Part shown: positions 42,685 through 50,638 of the stretch, piece after piece | Layout: each line of letters begins with the position of its first letter | Numbering within the stretch: the stretch's first letter is position 1 | The notes under the pieces: model-generated | The model's database searches: none | What the model was told of the DNA's origin: nothing | What the model saw: the letters and a program-made list of their open reading frames with translations, nothing else | Assembly (NCBI GenBank): GCA_014075215.1 | Contig: CP046177.1 | Location: 682,001 to 746,000 of the forward strand | DNA length: 64,000 nt | Direction of reading: 5' to 3' | Source: Flavobacteriaceae bacterium | GTDB lineage: Bacteria > Bacteroidota > Bacteroidia > Flavobacteriales > Flavobacteriaceae | Translations under genes and position numbers: made by a program

Positions 42685-44023
42685 AATTACCAAAGAACTT
42701 TTAGAAAATGTAAATCACTATGTATCATCTTCAAATAACAAAGCTTTAGAGCAGTTGTTTGGAGAAATGCACCATGCAGACATAGCGGAAATCCTGGATG
42801 CCATTTCTTTTGACCATGCGGTATATATCATTAAACTTTTAGACAGTGAAACGACGTCGGAAGTTTTAATGGACGTAGATGACGATGTTCGGGAAAAAAT
42901 CTTAAAAAGCCTTTCCGCTAAAGAAATTGCCGAAGAAGTAGAAGAATTGGATTCTGACGATGCCGCAGATATCATTGCCGAACTTTCGGAAGAAAGGCAA
43001 GAAGCAGTTATGTCTGCAATTGAAGATGAGGATCATGTAAAAGAAATTGAAGAACTGCTTACCTATGATGAAGATTCCGCCGGAGGATTAATGGCAAAAG
43101 AGCTGGTAAAAGTAAATGAGAATTGGTCTGTTTTAAAGTGCGTCAAAGAAATGAGAATTCAGGCAGGTGAAGTTACGAGAGTACATTCCATTTATGTTGT
43201 TGACGACGCAGGAAAATTGAAAGGAAGACTTTCTTTAAAAGATTTATTAATTACTTCTACAAAAACGCCTATTTCCGAAGTATACATTCCAAAAGTAGAT
43301 TTTGTAACGGTACATGTGCCTTCGGAAGAGGTGGCAAATATCATGCGTAAATATGACTTGGAAGCAATTCCTGTCATAGATGATATGGGGCTTTTGGTAG
43401 GTAGAATTACGATTGATGATATTGTAGATGTTATTAAAGAAGATGCAGACAAAGATTATCAACTGGCTGCCGGTTTGGTTGAAGATGTTGAAGCGGATGA
43501 TTCTATTTTAGCACTTACCAAAGCGAGATTACCCTGGTTGATACTGGGTTTATTCGGAGGACTGGGAAGTGTATTAATTATGGAAGGGTACGAAGGTGCT
43601 ATGGAAAATTATAAGGAATTATTCTTTTTTACTCCTTTAATTGCCGCTATGGCAGGAAATGTAGGTGTACAATCTGCTGCAATTATTGTACAAGGCCTGG
43701 CAAATGATAATGTGAAAGGAAGTTTATGGAAGCGGCTATTAAAAGAAATCGAGTTAAGTTTGATTAACGGACTCGTTTTAGGGTTATTGGTAATTGCTGT
43801 TGCCCCTCTTTTGAAATTAAGTTTGCAATTTAGCTTTACGGTTTCTTTATCTATGCTTTGCGTTATCATTGTTGCTTCTCTTATCGGAACCTTTGTTCCT
43901 ATTATTTTAGATAAAAGAGGTATAGATCCTGCTATTGCCACAGGTCCGTTTATTACGACCAGCAATGATATTTTTGGAATTTTCCTGTTTTTTATAATTG
44001 CAAAATCTTTATTGCCCTTTTAG
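42674..44023 (+). CDS. mgtE: Magnesium transporter MgtE
   Basis: 449-residue Mg2+ channel in the inner membrane. N-terminal acidic superhelical domain (ADIAEILDAISFDH, EELDSDDAADIIAEL, EDEDHVKEIEELLTYDEDSAGGLM), two CBS domains (VHSIYVVDDAGKLKGRLSL; YDLEAIPVIDDMGLLVGR), a connecting helix, then five membrane helices with AAMAGNVGVQSAAIIV and the pore-lining GIDPAIATGPFITTSNDI. Complete. It overlaps rsmA, forming a DUF4286-rsmA-mgtE operon. Confidence 0.95.
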   Translation: MAFEITKELLENVNHYVSSSNNKALEQLFGEMHHADIAEILDAISFDHAVYIIKLLDSETTSEVLMDVDDDVREKILKSLSAKEIAEEVEELDSDDAADIIAELSEERQEAVMSAIEDEDHVKEIEELLTYDEDSAGGLMAKELVKVNENWSVLKCVKEMRIQAGEVTRVHSIYVVDDAGKLKGRLSLKDLLITSTKTPISEVYIPKVDFVTVHVPSEEVANIMRKYDLEAIPVIDDMGLLVGRITIDDIVDVIKEDADKDYQLAAGLVEDVEADDSILALTKARLPWLILGLFGGLGSVLIMEGYEGAMENYKELFFFTPLIAAMAGNVGVQSAAIIVQGLANDNVKGSLWKRLLKEIELSLINGLVLGLLVIAVAPLLKLSLQFSFTVSLSMLCVIIVASLIGTFVPIILDKRGIDPAIATGPFITTSNDIFGIFLFFIIAKSLLPF

Positions 44024-44046
44024 AGAGTTTATTTACAAATAACTAA

Positions 44047-44078
44047 GACCTCACAGGTTTTTAAAAACCTGTGAGGTC
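44047..44078. terminator. 32-bp perfect palindrome between convergent genes
   Basis: Two uninterrupted 16-bp arms (GACCTCACAGGTTTTT and its exact complement), lying between the mgtE stop and the rRNA methyltransferase stop. As RNA it makes a loop-poor hairpin on both strands, and A/T runs follow, so it can end both transcripts. Similar GACCT.ACAGG palindromes are, as far as I recall, scattered repeats in Bacteroidetes, so it may also be a REP-like mobile palindrome. Confidence 0.75.
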
Positions 44079-44100
44079 CGAAAGTATTTTTTTGAAGCTT

Positions 44101-44655
44101 TCAAACCGGAAACTTTTGAGTTTTATTTGGATTCATTTTCTGAAACAAATCCCATAAAACAATTCCGGAACTTACGGAGATATTTAAAGAATGTTTGGTT
44201 CCTAATTGTGGAATCTCAACACAGTAGTCCGAAGCATTTACTACTTCCTGCTGTACTCCTTTTGCTTCGTTTCCCATCACAATAGCATATTTTTCAGTAG
44301 CTTTTATAGCAAAACCATTTAGCTTTATACTGTTTTCTGCCTGCTCTATGGCAACCACTTTTACCCCTTCTTTTTGAAGCCTGCCAATAAGTGTTAACGC
44401 ATCTTTTGCATATTCCCAGTCTACAGATTCCGTAGCTCCTAAAGCTGTTTTGTGGATTTCTTTATTGGGCGGTATTGCCGTAATTCCGCAGAGATATATT
44501 TTTTCTATTAAAAAGGCATCACTTGTTCTAAAAACAGATCCGATATTATGTAAGCTTCTGACATTGTCCAGCACCACTATCAGCGGTGTTTTTTGGGTTT
44601 TCTTAAACGCTTCAACAGAGATTCTTTCCAGTTCGTTATGCTTCAATTTTCTCAT
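44101..44655 (-). CDS. TrmH/SpoU-family RNA 2'-O-methyltransferase
   Basis: 184 residues, a SPOUT knotted methyltransferase. Marks: LDNVRSLHNIGSVFRTSDAF (motif 1 with Asn/Arg), YAIVMGNEAKGVQQEV (motif 2), and QLGTKHSLNISVSSGIVLWDL (motif 3, SAM knot). No N-terminal substrate-binding domain, so it is a short TrmH- or TrmL-like form. Target RNA not decidable. Confidence 0.93.
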   Translation of the reverse strand: MRKLKHNELERISVEAFKKTQKTPLIVVLDNVRSLHNIGSVFRTSDAFLIEKIYLCGITAIPPNKEIHKTALGATESVDWEYAKDALTLIGRLQKEGVKVVAIEQAENSIKLNGFAIKATEKYAIVMGNEAKGVQQEVVNASDYCVEIPQLGTKHSLNISVSSGIVLWDLFQKMNPNKTQKFPV

Positions 44656-44734
44656 AAAAAGTGCTTATCTTTAAACGCGAGTATATGACTCCGTAAAACT
44701 AACTGAAAAATTCCAATACCCTGACAAAGCAACC

Positions 44735-47329
44735 ATGAAAAAGGTAACTCCCTTAATGAAGCAGTACAATACCATCAAGGCAAAATATCCCGATGCGATG
44801 CTGCTGTTCAGAGTAGGCGATTTTTACGAAACTTTTGGAGAGGACGCCAAAAAAGCAGCTACTGTTCTGGGAATCATTCTAACCAAGCGGGGGTCAGGAA
44901 GTGAAAGCGAAACCGCCCTTGCCGGTTTTCCACATCATTCCTTAAATACATATTTGCCAAAACTGGTAAAAGCAGGAATGCGTGTGGCCATTTGCGATCA
45001 GTTAGAAAACCCTAAAATGACTAAAAAAATTGTGAAAAGAGGGGTTACGGAATTAGTAACTCCGGGTGTTTCTTTGAACGATGAGGTTTTGCAGTCTAAA
45101 ACCAATAATTTTTTGGCGGCTATTCACTATGGAAAAAAAATATTGGGCGCTTCTTTTTTAGAGGTCTCTACAGGTGAATTTTTAGTTGCTCAGGGAGCTA
45201 CCGAATACATAGATAAATTACTGCAAAACTTTAATCCAAGTGAGGTATTAGTTCAAAAACAATATAAGCAAGCCTATTTGGAATTCTTTCAAGATCGCTA
45301 TCACTCTTTTTACTTAGATGATTGGGTTTTTCAAAAAGATTTTGGCTATGAACATGTAACGACTCATTTTAAGGTAAAAACCCTCAAAGGTTTTGGTGTT
45401 GACGACCTGGAAGAAGGAATCATTGCTGCCGGAGCTGCGCTGCATTATTTATCGGAGACACAACATAACAGAGTAGCACACATTCAAACCATTTCAAGAA
45501 TTGCGGAAGACCGTTATGTTTGGTTGGATCGTTTTACTGTGAAGAATTTGGAATTATACCATCCGAATGCTGAAAATGCAGTTACCTTATTAGCCATTAT
45601 AGACCAAACCATTTCTCCTATGGGAGGCAGGTTGCTAAAAAGATGGTTGGCATTGCCTTTGAAAAATGTAAAACAAATACAACACCGTCATGAATCAGTA
45701 CAACATTTTATAGCAGATGACAAGGCCCGGGAAGTGATTTCTTATCAGTTAAAACAGATGAGCGATCTCGAACGTCTGGTCTCTAAAACTGCTACGGGGA
45801 AAGTGTCCCCCAGAGAGGTCATCTTACTCAAAGATTCTTTAAAAGCCATACTGCCCATAAAAGCGGCTCTTGAAAACAGTAAACATCCCGTTATAAAAAA
45901 AATAGAAAAGCAACTGCATAGCTGTCATGCTTTGATCACTAAAATAAACACCACTCTATTTGATGACGCTCCGGTGAATATTCTTAAAGGAAAAGCAATT
46001 GCTACGGGTGTTTCCGAAGAATTGGATGAATTAAGGGCGATATCTCTATCATCCAAAGAACACTTAGATGACATGTTGGCAAAGGAATCTGAAAAGACCG
46101 GTATTCCCAGTTTAAAGATTGCTTTTAACAATGTTTTCGGTTATTATATTGAAGTTAGAAACACACATAAAAACAAGGTTCCTGCTACGTGGACTCGTAA
46201 GCAAACCCTGGTAAATGCGGAACGTTATATCACTGAAGAACTCAAGGAATATGAAACGAAAATACTGGGAGCAGAAGATAAAATTCAAATTTTAGAGCAA
46301 GAACTGTTTTCCAAACTCATTCAATACATTATTCCTTTTATCAGGGAAGTGCAACAAAATGCACAGACGATTGCAAAAGCGGATTGCCTGTTATCCTTTG
46401 CTTCTTTGGCAGTTAGCAACAGTTATGTCCGGCCGATTATTGATGAAAGTACGGATATTGAAATTAAAAACGGGCGTCATCCGGTGATTGAAAAACAACT
46501 GCCTGTTGGAGAGGAGTATATTGCTAATGATATTGTTCTGAACAGAAATCAGCAACAGATTATCATGATCACCGGGCCTAACATGTCCGGTAAATCTGCT
46601 ATTCTGCGGCAAACGGCACTGATCGTATTATTGGCACAAATGGGAAGTTATGTCCCTGCCCGGAATGCACGTATCGGGATTGTAGATAAAATTTTTACAC
46701 GTGTAGGCGCAAGTGATAATATCTCTTTAGGAGAGTCTACTTTTATGGTAGAAATGAATGAAACAGCCGCTATTTTGAATAATATTTCCGAAAGAAGTTT
46801 AATCCTGTTAGATGAAATCGGGCGTGGTACTGCTACTTATGACGGGATCTCCATCGCCTGGGCCATTACAGAGTACTTGCATGAACACCCCTCCGGAGCA
46901 AAAACGTTGTTTGCGACGCATTACCATGAATTAAACGAAATGACAGCCACTTTTGAACGCATAAAAAATTACAATGTCTCCGTTAAAGAACTAAAGGACA
47001 CCATTGTTTTCCTGCGCAAATTGGTACGAGGCGGCAGCGATCATAGTTTTGGTATTCATGTGGCAAAACTGGCAGGAATGCCTCAAAGAGTCATACATCG
47101 GGCTTCAAAAATTTTAAAACAACTTGAAAAAAATCACACAAAAAATGAAACCAAAGAAGAGCTAAAAGAAATACAACATAATGATATGCAATTGAGCTTT
47201 TTTCAATTAGATGATCCTATACTGGAACGCCTCAGGGAAGATATATTAACAACCAATATAGATACGCTTACACCCATTGAAGCGTTGATGAAATTGAATG
47301 AAATTAAACGGATGCTTGTAAAAAAATAA
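44735..47329 (+). CDS. mutS: DNA mismatch repair protein MutS
   Basis: Recognises mismatches and starts repair. 864 residues. The mismatch-reading motif is GDFYETFGEDAKKAA (Phe-x-Glu) near residue 28, followed by ILTKRG and AGFPHHSLNTYLPKLV. Core/clamp: NAVTLLAIIDQTISPMGGRLL. ATPase: MITGPNMSGKSAILRQTA (Walker A) near residue 612, FMVEMNETAAIL, SLILLDEIGRGTATYDG (Walker B) and FATHYHELNEM. A helix-turn-helix end (VIHRASKILKQLE) and a beta-clamp-like tail (MQLSFFQLDDP) follow. Intact: decay in the window is not linked to a broken mutS. Confidence 0.97.
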   Translation: MKKVTPLMKQYNTIKAKYPDAMLLFRVGDFYETFGEDAKKAATVLGIILTKRGSGSESETALAGFPHHSLNTYLPKLVKAGMRVAICDQLENPKMTKKIVKRGVTELVTPGVSLNDEVLQSKTNNFLAAIHYGKKILGASFLEVSTGEFLVAQGATEYIDKLLQNFNPSEVLVQKQYKQAYLEFFQDRYHSFYLDDWVFQKDFGYEHVTTHFKVKTLKGFGVDDLEEGIIAAGAALHYLSETQHNRVAHIQTISRIAEDRYVWLDRFTVKNLELYHPNAENAVTLLAIIDQTISPMGGRLLKRWLALPLKNVKQIQHRHESVQHFIADDKAREVISYQLKQMSDLERLVSKTATGKVSPREVILLKDSLKAILPIKAALENSKHPVIKKIEKQLHSCHALITKINTTLFDDAPVNILKGKAIATGVSEELDELRAISLSSKEHLDDMLAKESEKTGIPSLKIAFNNVFGYYIEVRNTHKNKVPATWTRKQTLVNAERYITEELKEYETKILGAEDKIQILEQELFSKLIQYIIPFIREVQQNAQTIAKADCLLSFASLAVSNSYVRPIIDESTDIEIKNGRHPVIEKQLPVGEEYIANDIVLNRNQQQIIMITGPNMSGKSAILRQTALIVLLAQMGSYVPARNARIGIVDKIFTRVGASDNISLGESTFMVEMNETAAILNNISERSLILLDEIGRGTATYDGISIAWAITEYLHEHPSGAKTLFATHYHELNEMTATFERIKNYNVSVKELKDTIVFLRKLVRGGSDHSFGIHVAKLAGMPQRVIHRASKILKQLEKNHTKNETKEELKEIQHNDMQLSFFQLDDPILERLREDILTTNIDTLTPIEALMKLNEIKRMLVKK

Positions 47330-47391
47330 TAGCTGTTGAGGTGCCTGAGGCGAATCATTAGTGCACTTGTAACTTGTACCTACATTTTAAT

Positions 47392-47599
47392 CAGGGCAAA
47401 CGCATTAAACTTTTATGAATATATCAGTAAAACTAATTTTTCATTAAAGAATTGACATTTAATAATGGATTTTATTCGTAATTTTTTAAACTTACCTTTA
47501 ATGATTATTCATTTTTTTGAAAATAATTACAGGTTAACTTGGATCAAAAAATCATAAAGTATTGATTAAAAACATGTTAACTTTAATGCGTTTACCCTG
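47392..47599. mobile_element. MITE with ISAs1-like ends and a perfect 10-bp target duplication (208 bp)
   Basis: Inverted ends CAGGGCAAACGCATTAAA (47392) and CAGGGTAAACGCATTAAA (other strand, from 47599). Flanked on both sides by ACATTTTAAT (47382-47391 and 47600-47609). Interior is AT-rich and non-coding. Ends beginning CAGGG and 8-10 bp duplications are what ISAs1-family elements have, so a transposase of that family elsewhere in the genome is the likely mover; the family assignment is inference. It lies about 40 bp upstream of the tatA promoter. Confidence 0.88.
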
Positions 47600-47640
47600 A
47601 CATTTTAATCTTTTAATCTTTTTCTTTCACACAACTTTTT

Positions 47641-47648
47641 TATCTTTG
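47641..47648 (+). promoter_or_regulatory. -7 element for tatA with almost no leader
   Basis: TATCTTTG is an exact TAnnTTTG; its last base is 7 bases before the ATG at 47656. Transcription would therefore begin at or within a base or two of the start codon. -33 is not clear. Confidence 0.45.
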
Positions 47649-47655
47649 CTGAACT

Positions 47656-47937
47656 ATGGGTATATTTTTCTTATTTATCAGTGGTCAGGAAATCATCGTT
47701 ATTGCGGTACTCCTGATTATGCTGTTTGGTGCTAAAAGAATTCCTGAGATTGCAAGAGGTTTGGGACAAGGGATGCGTCAGGTAAAAGATGCTACAAACG
47801 ATATCAAAAGAGAAATCAATGAAAGTGTAAAAAAAGAAGGTGTAGATACAAATATAGCCAAAGAGATTCGTGAAGAAATCAATGAAGTGAAAAAAGACAT
47901 TAACGAGGTTACAGGGGCTGTTAAGAGAGATTTATAA
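47656..47937 (+). CDS. tatA: Twin-arginine translocase subunit TatA/E
   Basis: 93 residues: a short N-terminal membrane helix (GQEIIVIAVLLIMLFGAKRIPEIA, with the FG-K-P hinge), an amphipathic helix (GLGQGMRQVKDATNDI), and a charged tail rich in Glu and Lys. It pore-forms with TatC to move folded proteins. No tatC is near it in the window. Confidence 0.92.
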   Translation: MGIFFLFISGQEIIVIAVLLIMLFGAKRIPEIARGLGQGMRQVKDATNDIKREINESVKKEGVDTNIAKEIREEINEVKKDINEVTGAVKRDL

Positions 47938-48041
47938 CCCTATTTTTTGCTTTTTTATCGATGTTTTAAATACATTTCTGACTTAAATTCACTCATTAAA
48001 AATAGCTGCCTTTTGTTTGAGTGTTCATAAGGGTTTTTAGT
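47938..48041. other. Non-coding gap before two repeat elements
   Basis: Nothing recognised. The larger region 47938-48360 is intergenic and consists mainly of the family A repeat and the IS982-ended element described separately. Confidence 0.4.
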
Positions 48042-48152
48042 TTTCTGAATTTCCCTCGAATATTTTAAATCCTCAAAACCATCAGGTTATTCTGGTTCAA
48101 AATTTTCTTCGGGCGTTGAACTTTTTTGCCAAATCAATTCTGCAAAGGCCTC
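48042..48152 (+). repeat. Short inverted-repeat element, family A, copy with missing left end
   Basis: Shares AAAACCATCAGGTTATTCTGG and TTCGGGCGTTGAAC with the copies at 4190 and 33046 and ends GCAAAGGCCTC. The left third, including its terminal repeat, is missing or unrecognisable. Confidence 0.7.
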
Positions 48153-48172
48153 ACTGCATAAAAACTCTTATA

Positions 48173-48353
48173 ACCCGTTGTGCATTTTGATAAAATTCGT
48201 CAATTCGAGTAAATTTTTCGATTGAAAATGAGAAAAATTTGTATCGAGAATAGAATTTTTGCTCTAAATATGTTCTCGATACGATTTTTCGTAGCTCAAA
48301 ATCACTCGAACTGACGTTTAAATTTACTTTTTAGTTCAAAATGCACAACGGGT
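48173..48353. mobile_element. IS982-derived MITE (181 bp) with 7-bp target duplication
   Basis: Terminal repeats ACCCGTTGTGCATTTTGA and TCAAAATGCACAACGGGT. Their outer 14 bases equal the ends of the complete IS982 at 40572-41550. The target duplication TCTTATA is perfect at 48166-48172 and 48354-48360. The inside is non-coding and has its own large inverted repeat (TCAATTCGAGT.. near the left, ..ACTCGAACTGA near the right), so the whole element can fold. The right duplication abuts the stop codon of the O-methyltransferase gene. Confidence 0.92.
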
Positions 48354-48360
48354 TCTTATA

Positions 48361-49002
48361 TTATTTTACCCTGCTGATGGTCAGGCCGTCTCTTATGGGT
48401 AAAATGACGGTCTCCAACCTAGGATCTTCACTTAGTAATTTGTTATAGTAATGTAGTGCTTCCGTATCTTTGTCTTTTGGGTGTATAGGCGCCACCACTT
48501 TTCCGCTCCATAAAACGTTATCAGATAAGATGATACCTCTACTGTTCATTTTATTGATAATTAAATTAAAATAATGCGGGTAATTCGACTTATCAGCATC
48601 AATAAAAACCAAGTCGAATTTTTCATCTATGACAGGAATAATGTCAATTGCATCTCCTATGTATTGTTGTATTTGATCACAGAATTTTGATTTGGAAAAA
48701 TACTTTTGCTGTAAGGGTTCCAACTCTTCATTTTTGTCAATAGTATGTAATGTTCCTCCCTTTTGAAGGCCTTCTGCCAGGCATAGCGCGGAATAGCCTG
48801 TAAAAGTGCCAATTTCCAAAACCTGTTTCGGATGTACCAATTTAGAGATTATAGATAAAACTCTTCCTTGATAACCTCCGTTTAACATTCTGGGATTCAG
48901 CACCTTTTGCCAGGTTTCTTTAGACAACGCTCTTAAAATTTCCGGTTCCTGTTCGGAGTGTTCTACAATATAATCATCAATTTTCTGCGGTAAGAAATTC
49001 AT
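48361..49002 (-). CDS. Class I SAM-dependent O-methyltransferase (caffeoyl-CoA/catechol type)
   Basis: 213 residues. Marks: VLEIGTFTGYSALCLAEGL (SAM motif I), HTIDKNEELE, FDLVFIDADKSNYPHYF (metal/SAM Asp), IILSDNVLWSGKVV and PIRDGLTISRVK as the C-terminus. Small-molecule methyltransferase of unknown acceptor. Its stop codon lies directly at the MITE duplication but the C-terminus is the normal family end. Confidence 0.93.
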   Translation of the reverse strand: MNFLPQKIDDYIVEHSEQEPEILRALSKETWQKVLNPRMLNGGYQGRVLSIISKLVHPKQVLEIGTFTGYSALCLAEGLQKGGTLHTIDKNEELEPLQQKYFSKSKFCDQIQQYIGDAIDIIPVIDEKFDLVFIDADKSNYPHYFNLIINKMNSRGIILSDNVLWSGKVVAPIHPKDKDTEALHYYNKLLSEDPRLETVILPIRDGLTISRVK

Positions 49003-49007
49003 CTTGT

Positions 49008-49045
49008 TATTAAAAATAAAAACGGAATCTATAAAATAAATTCCG
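49008..49045 (-). terminator. Intrinsic terminator of the sigma/anti-sigma operon
   Basis: On the minus strand, CGGAAT and ATTCCG (49045-49023, 11-nt loop) form a stem followed by a T-rich run, about 25 bp after the stop of the anti-sigma-like gene. Confidence 0.65.
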
Positions 49046-49069
49046 CTTCTATTGTCTTCACTTTAAAAT

Positions 49070-49333
49070 TTAATCAATTAAATCTTCCAATTCTTTTTTC
49101 AAACACTTTTTCTCTTGTAAACTCATGCAATAACAGCAACCTTTGATCGTTTTTGTTTTTTTATTTAATGCTTTTGTAAGTAACCTGTTTTGCTTTGTAT
49201 ATCGAAAACAAATTTTACATGTTAATATATGAATCCTCAATTTAAGTTTGTTTAAAAATGAAGTTTCTCCATATTGGTTTCTGTCACAAGCTCTGGAAGC
49301 TTGTTCACATGATACTATTAACCTTTTATACAA
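49070..49333 (-). CDS. Small Cys/His-rich protein, putative anti-sigma factor
   Basis: 87 residues. Layout CEQASRACDRN...HILTCKICF: His-x3-Cys-x2-Cys as in zinc-binding anti-sigma (zf-HC2/ZAS-type) domains, with another Cys pair (GCCYC) near the C-terminus. No membrane helix. It begins 5 bp after the sigma factor gene, the usual place for its antagonist. Partner assignment is inference from context and motif. Confidence 0.7.
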   Translation of the reverse strand: MYKRLIVSCEQASRACDRNQYGETSFLNKLKLRIHILTCKICFRYTKQNRLLTKALNKKTKTIKGCCYCMSLQEKKCLKKELEDLID

Positions 49334-49338
49334 CTCTC

Positions 49339-49911
49339 TTACTTTTTAAACCAGTTATTTTCAATACAGTCTCTTAGCTGTGTTCTTGCTCTGTGAATAA
49401 TAACCCACAGGTTAGACGGTGTAATATCTAACTCTTTACAAATTTCTTCGGTTTCAAATTCCTGAATAGTTTTTAACTTAAAAACCATAGCGTATTTTTC
49501 CGGCAATTTGCTTATGCAATAGTCTATTACTTTCTGTAATTCTTCCGATTCAATTGATTTTTCAGCATCATTTCCCCACGATTGTGGAACCCTTTCTTCA
49601 ATCCAATTTCCTTCATTTTCTCCGTTATCATAAAAACTTCCTTTAATTTCTGTTTGGCCTTTTTTAGAATTTATCTTTCTATAGTAATCTATTATTTTTC
49701 TTTTCAAAATAGAGATAAGCCAAGTACGCTCAGTAGATTTTCCCTGAAAGTTTTTTGCTGATTTTAAGCCTGCAAAAAAAGTATCCTGTACCAAATCTTT
49801 TGCCAAATCAGGGTTATTAATACGCACTGTAGCATAATTAAAAAGGTAATCGGCATAATTATCTACCCATTTATCGGGAGATAAGATAGTTTTTGCTAAC
49901 TCTTGAGTCAT
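49339..49911 (-). CDS. Sigma-70 family factor of the ECF type
   Basis: 190 residues. Region 2: YADYLFNYATVRINNPDLAKDLVQDTFFAGL and TERTWLISILKRKIIDYYRK; region 4: YCISKLPEKYAMVFKLKTIQEFETEEICKELDITPSNLWVIIHRARTQL, a helix-turn-helix for the -35-type contact. It lacks regions 1 and 3, so it is a group 4 (ECF) factor. The start overlaps the NTF2-like gene by 4 bp and is followed by the putative anti-sigma, so it is a three-gene regulatory operon. Signal unknown. Confidence 0.92.
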   Translation of the reverse strand: MTQELAKTILSPDKWVDNYADYLFNYATVRINNPDLAKDLVQDTFFAGLKSAKNFQGKSTERTWLISILKRKIIDYYRKINSKKGQTEIKGSFYDNGENEGNWIEERVPQSWGNDAEKSIESEELQKVIDYCISKLPEKYAMVFKLKTIQEFETEEICKELDITPSNLWVIIHRARTQLRDCIENNWFKK

Positions 49912-50411
49912 TGAAAAATAAAACCCAAATATAGTTTATTTTTTAAAGCATCACATCTTTGTCTTTTCCTCATGTCCACTAAATAAATAATTTCCCATTT
50001 CCCATTATTATCAAATAGTTGGAAAGAGTTTGCCCCGCAATGAGAGAATTTTCCGTTTAAATAAAATTCATAGGGAGTCCAGACAGAGGCTAAATTCCCG
50101 TCAATTTTAATAGTATAAGACAGCAATTTCTCCAAATAAGTATCTTCCGGGTTTTTATTAGCAACAGTCATTAAAAACTGTTGTTTGCCCTCGGTTTTTA
50201 GCCTTTTTTCGCTCTTTCTGTTTGTTGCCGTTGTTTGGATTTTTATAGTAGCATGCATCGTAGACTTTATCAGGCTGGAATCGCCTTTGTGTAGCCCTTC
50301 AAAAAAAGTGGCTATGACCTTTTTTATTGCCAGCTTTTCCCGGTTTTGGTGCTGAGCATTTATAGCTATCGTAAACATTGATAGAAATAACAAGAGTTTT
50401 GTTTTTTTCAT
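49908..50411 (-). CDS. Exported NTF2-like (SnoaL/DUF4440-type) protein
   Basis: 167 residues with a signal peptide (MKKTKLLLFLSMFTIAINAQ). The mature part fits the NTF2 cone: AIKKVIATFFEGLHKGDSSLI, then TIKIQTTATN, GNLASVWTPYEFYLNGKFSHCG and NSFQLFDNNGKWEIIYLVD. A short Cys/Lys tail follows. It overlaps the sigma gene by 4 bp, so it may be a co-expressed lipocalin- or ligand-binding partner; its role is not known. Confidence 0.8.
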   Translation of the reverse strand: MKKTKLLLFLSMFTIAINAQHQNREKLAIKKVIATFFEGLHKGDSSLIKSTMHATIKIQTTATNRKSEKRLKTEGKQQFLMTVANKNPEDTYLEKLLSYTIKIDGNLASVWTPYEFYLNGKFSHCGANSFQLFDNNGKWEIIYLVDMRKRQRCDALKNKLYLGFIFQ

Positions 50412-50638
50412 TTTTATGAGTTTGATTGTGTTGAATTTATTTAAACGGGTTCATTGAAAAACACATTTTTAATTAACAAAACAGCAAAGAGATAATATCT
50501 GTTCATATTTAGTATTTTTACTCTGTAAATATATTAATAGCGTTTAAAGTTTTAAGCTAAAAGTTCGCTCAACCTTTTTAATATACTGAAAAAAAGCATT
50601 TCTTTTTTTGAGAAAAACAAAAGTTAAAATAATATAAA

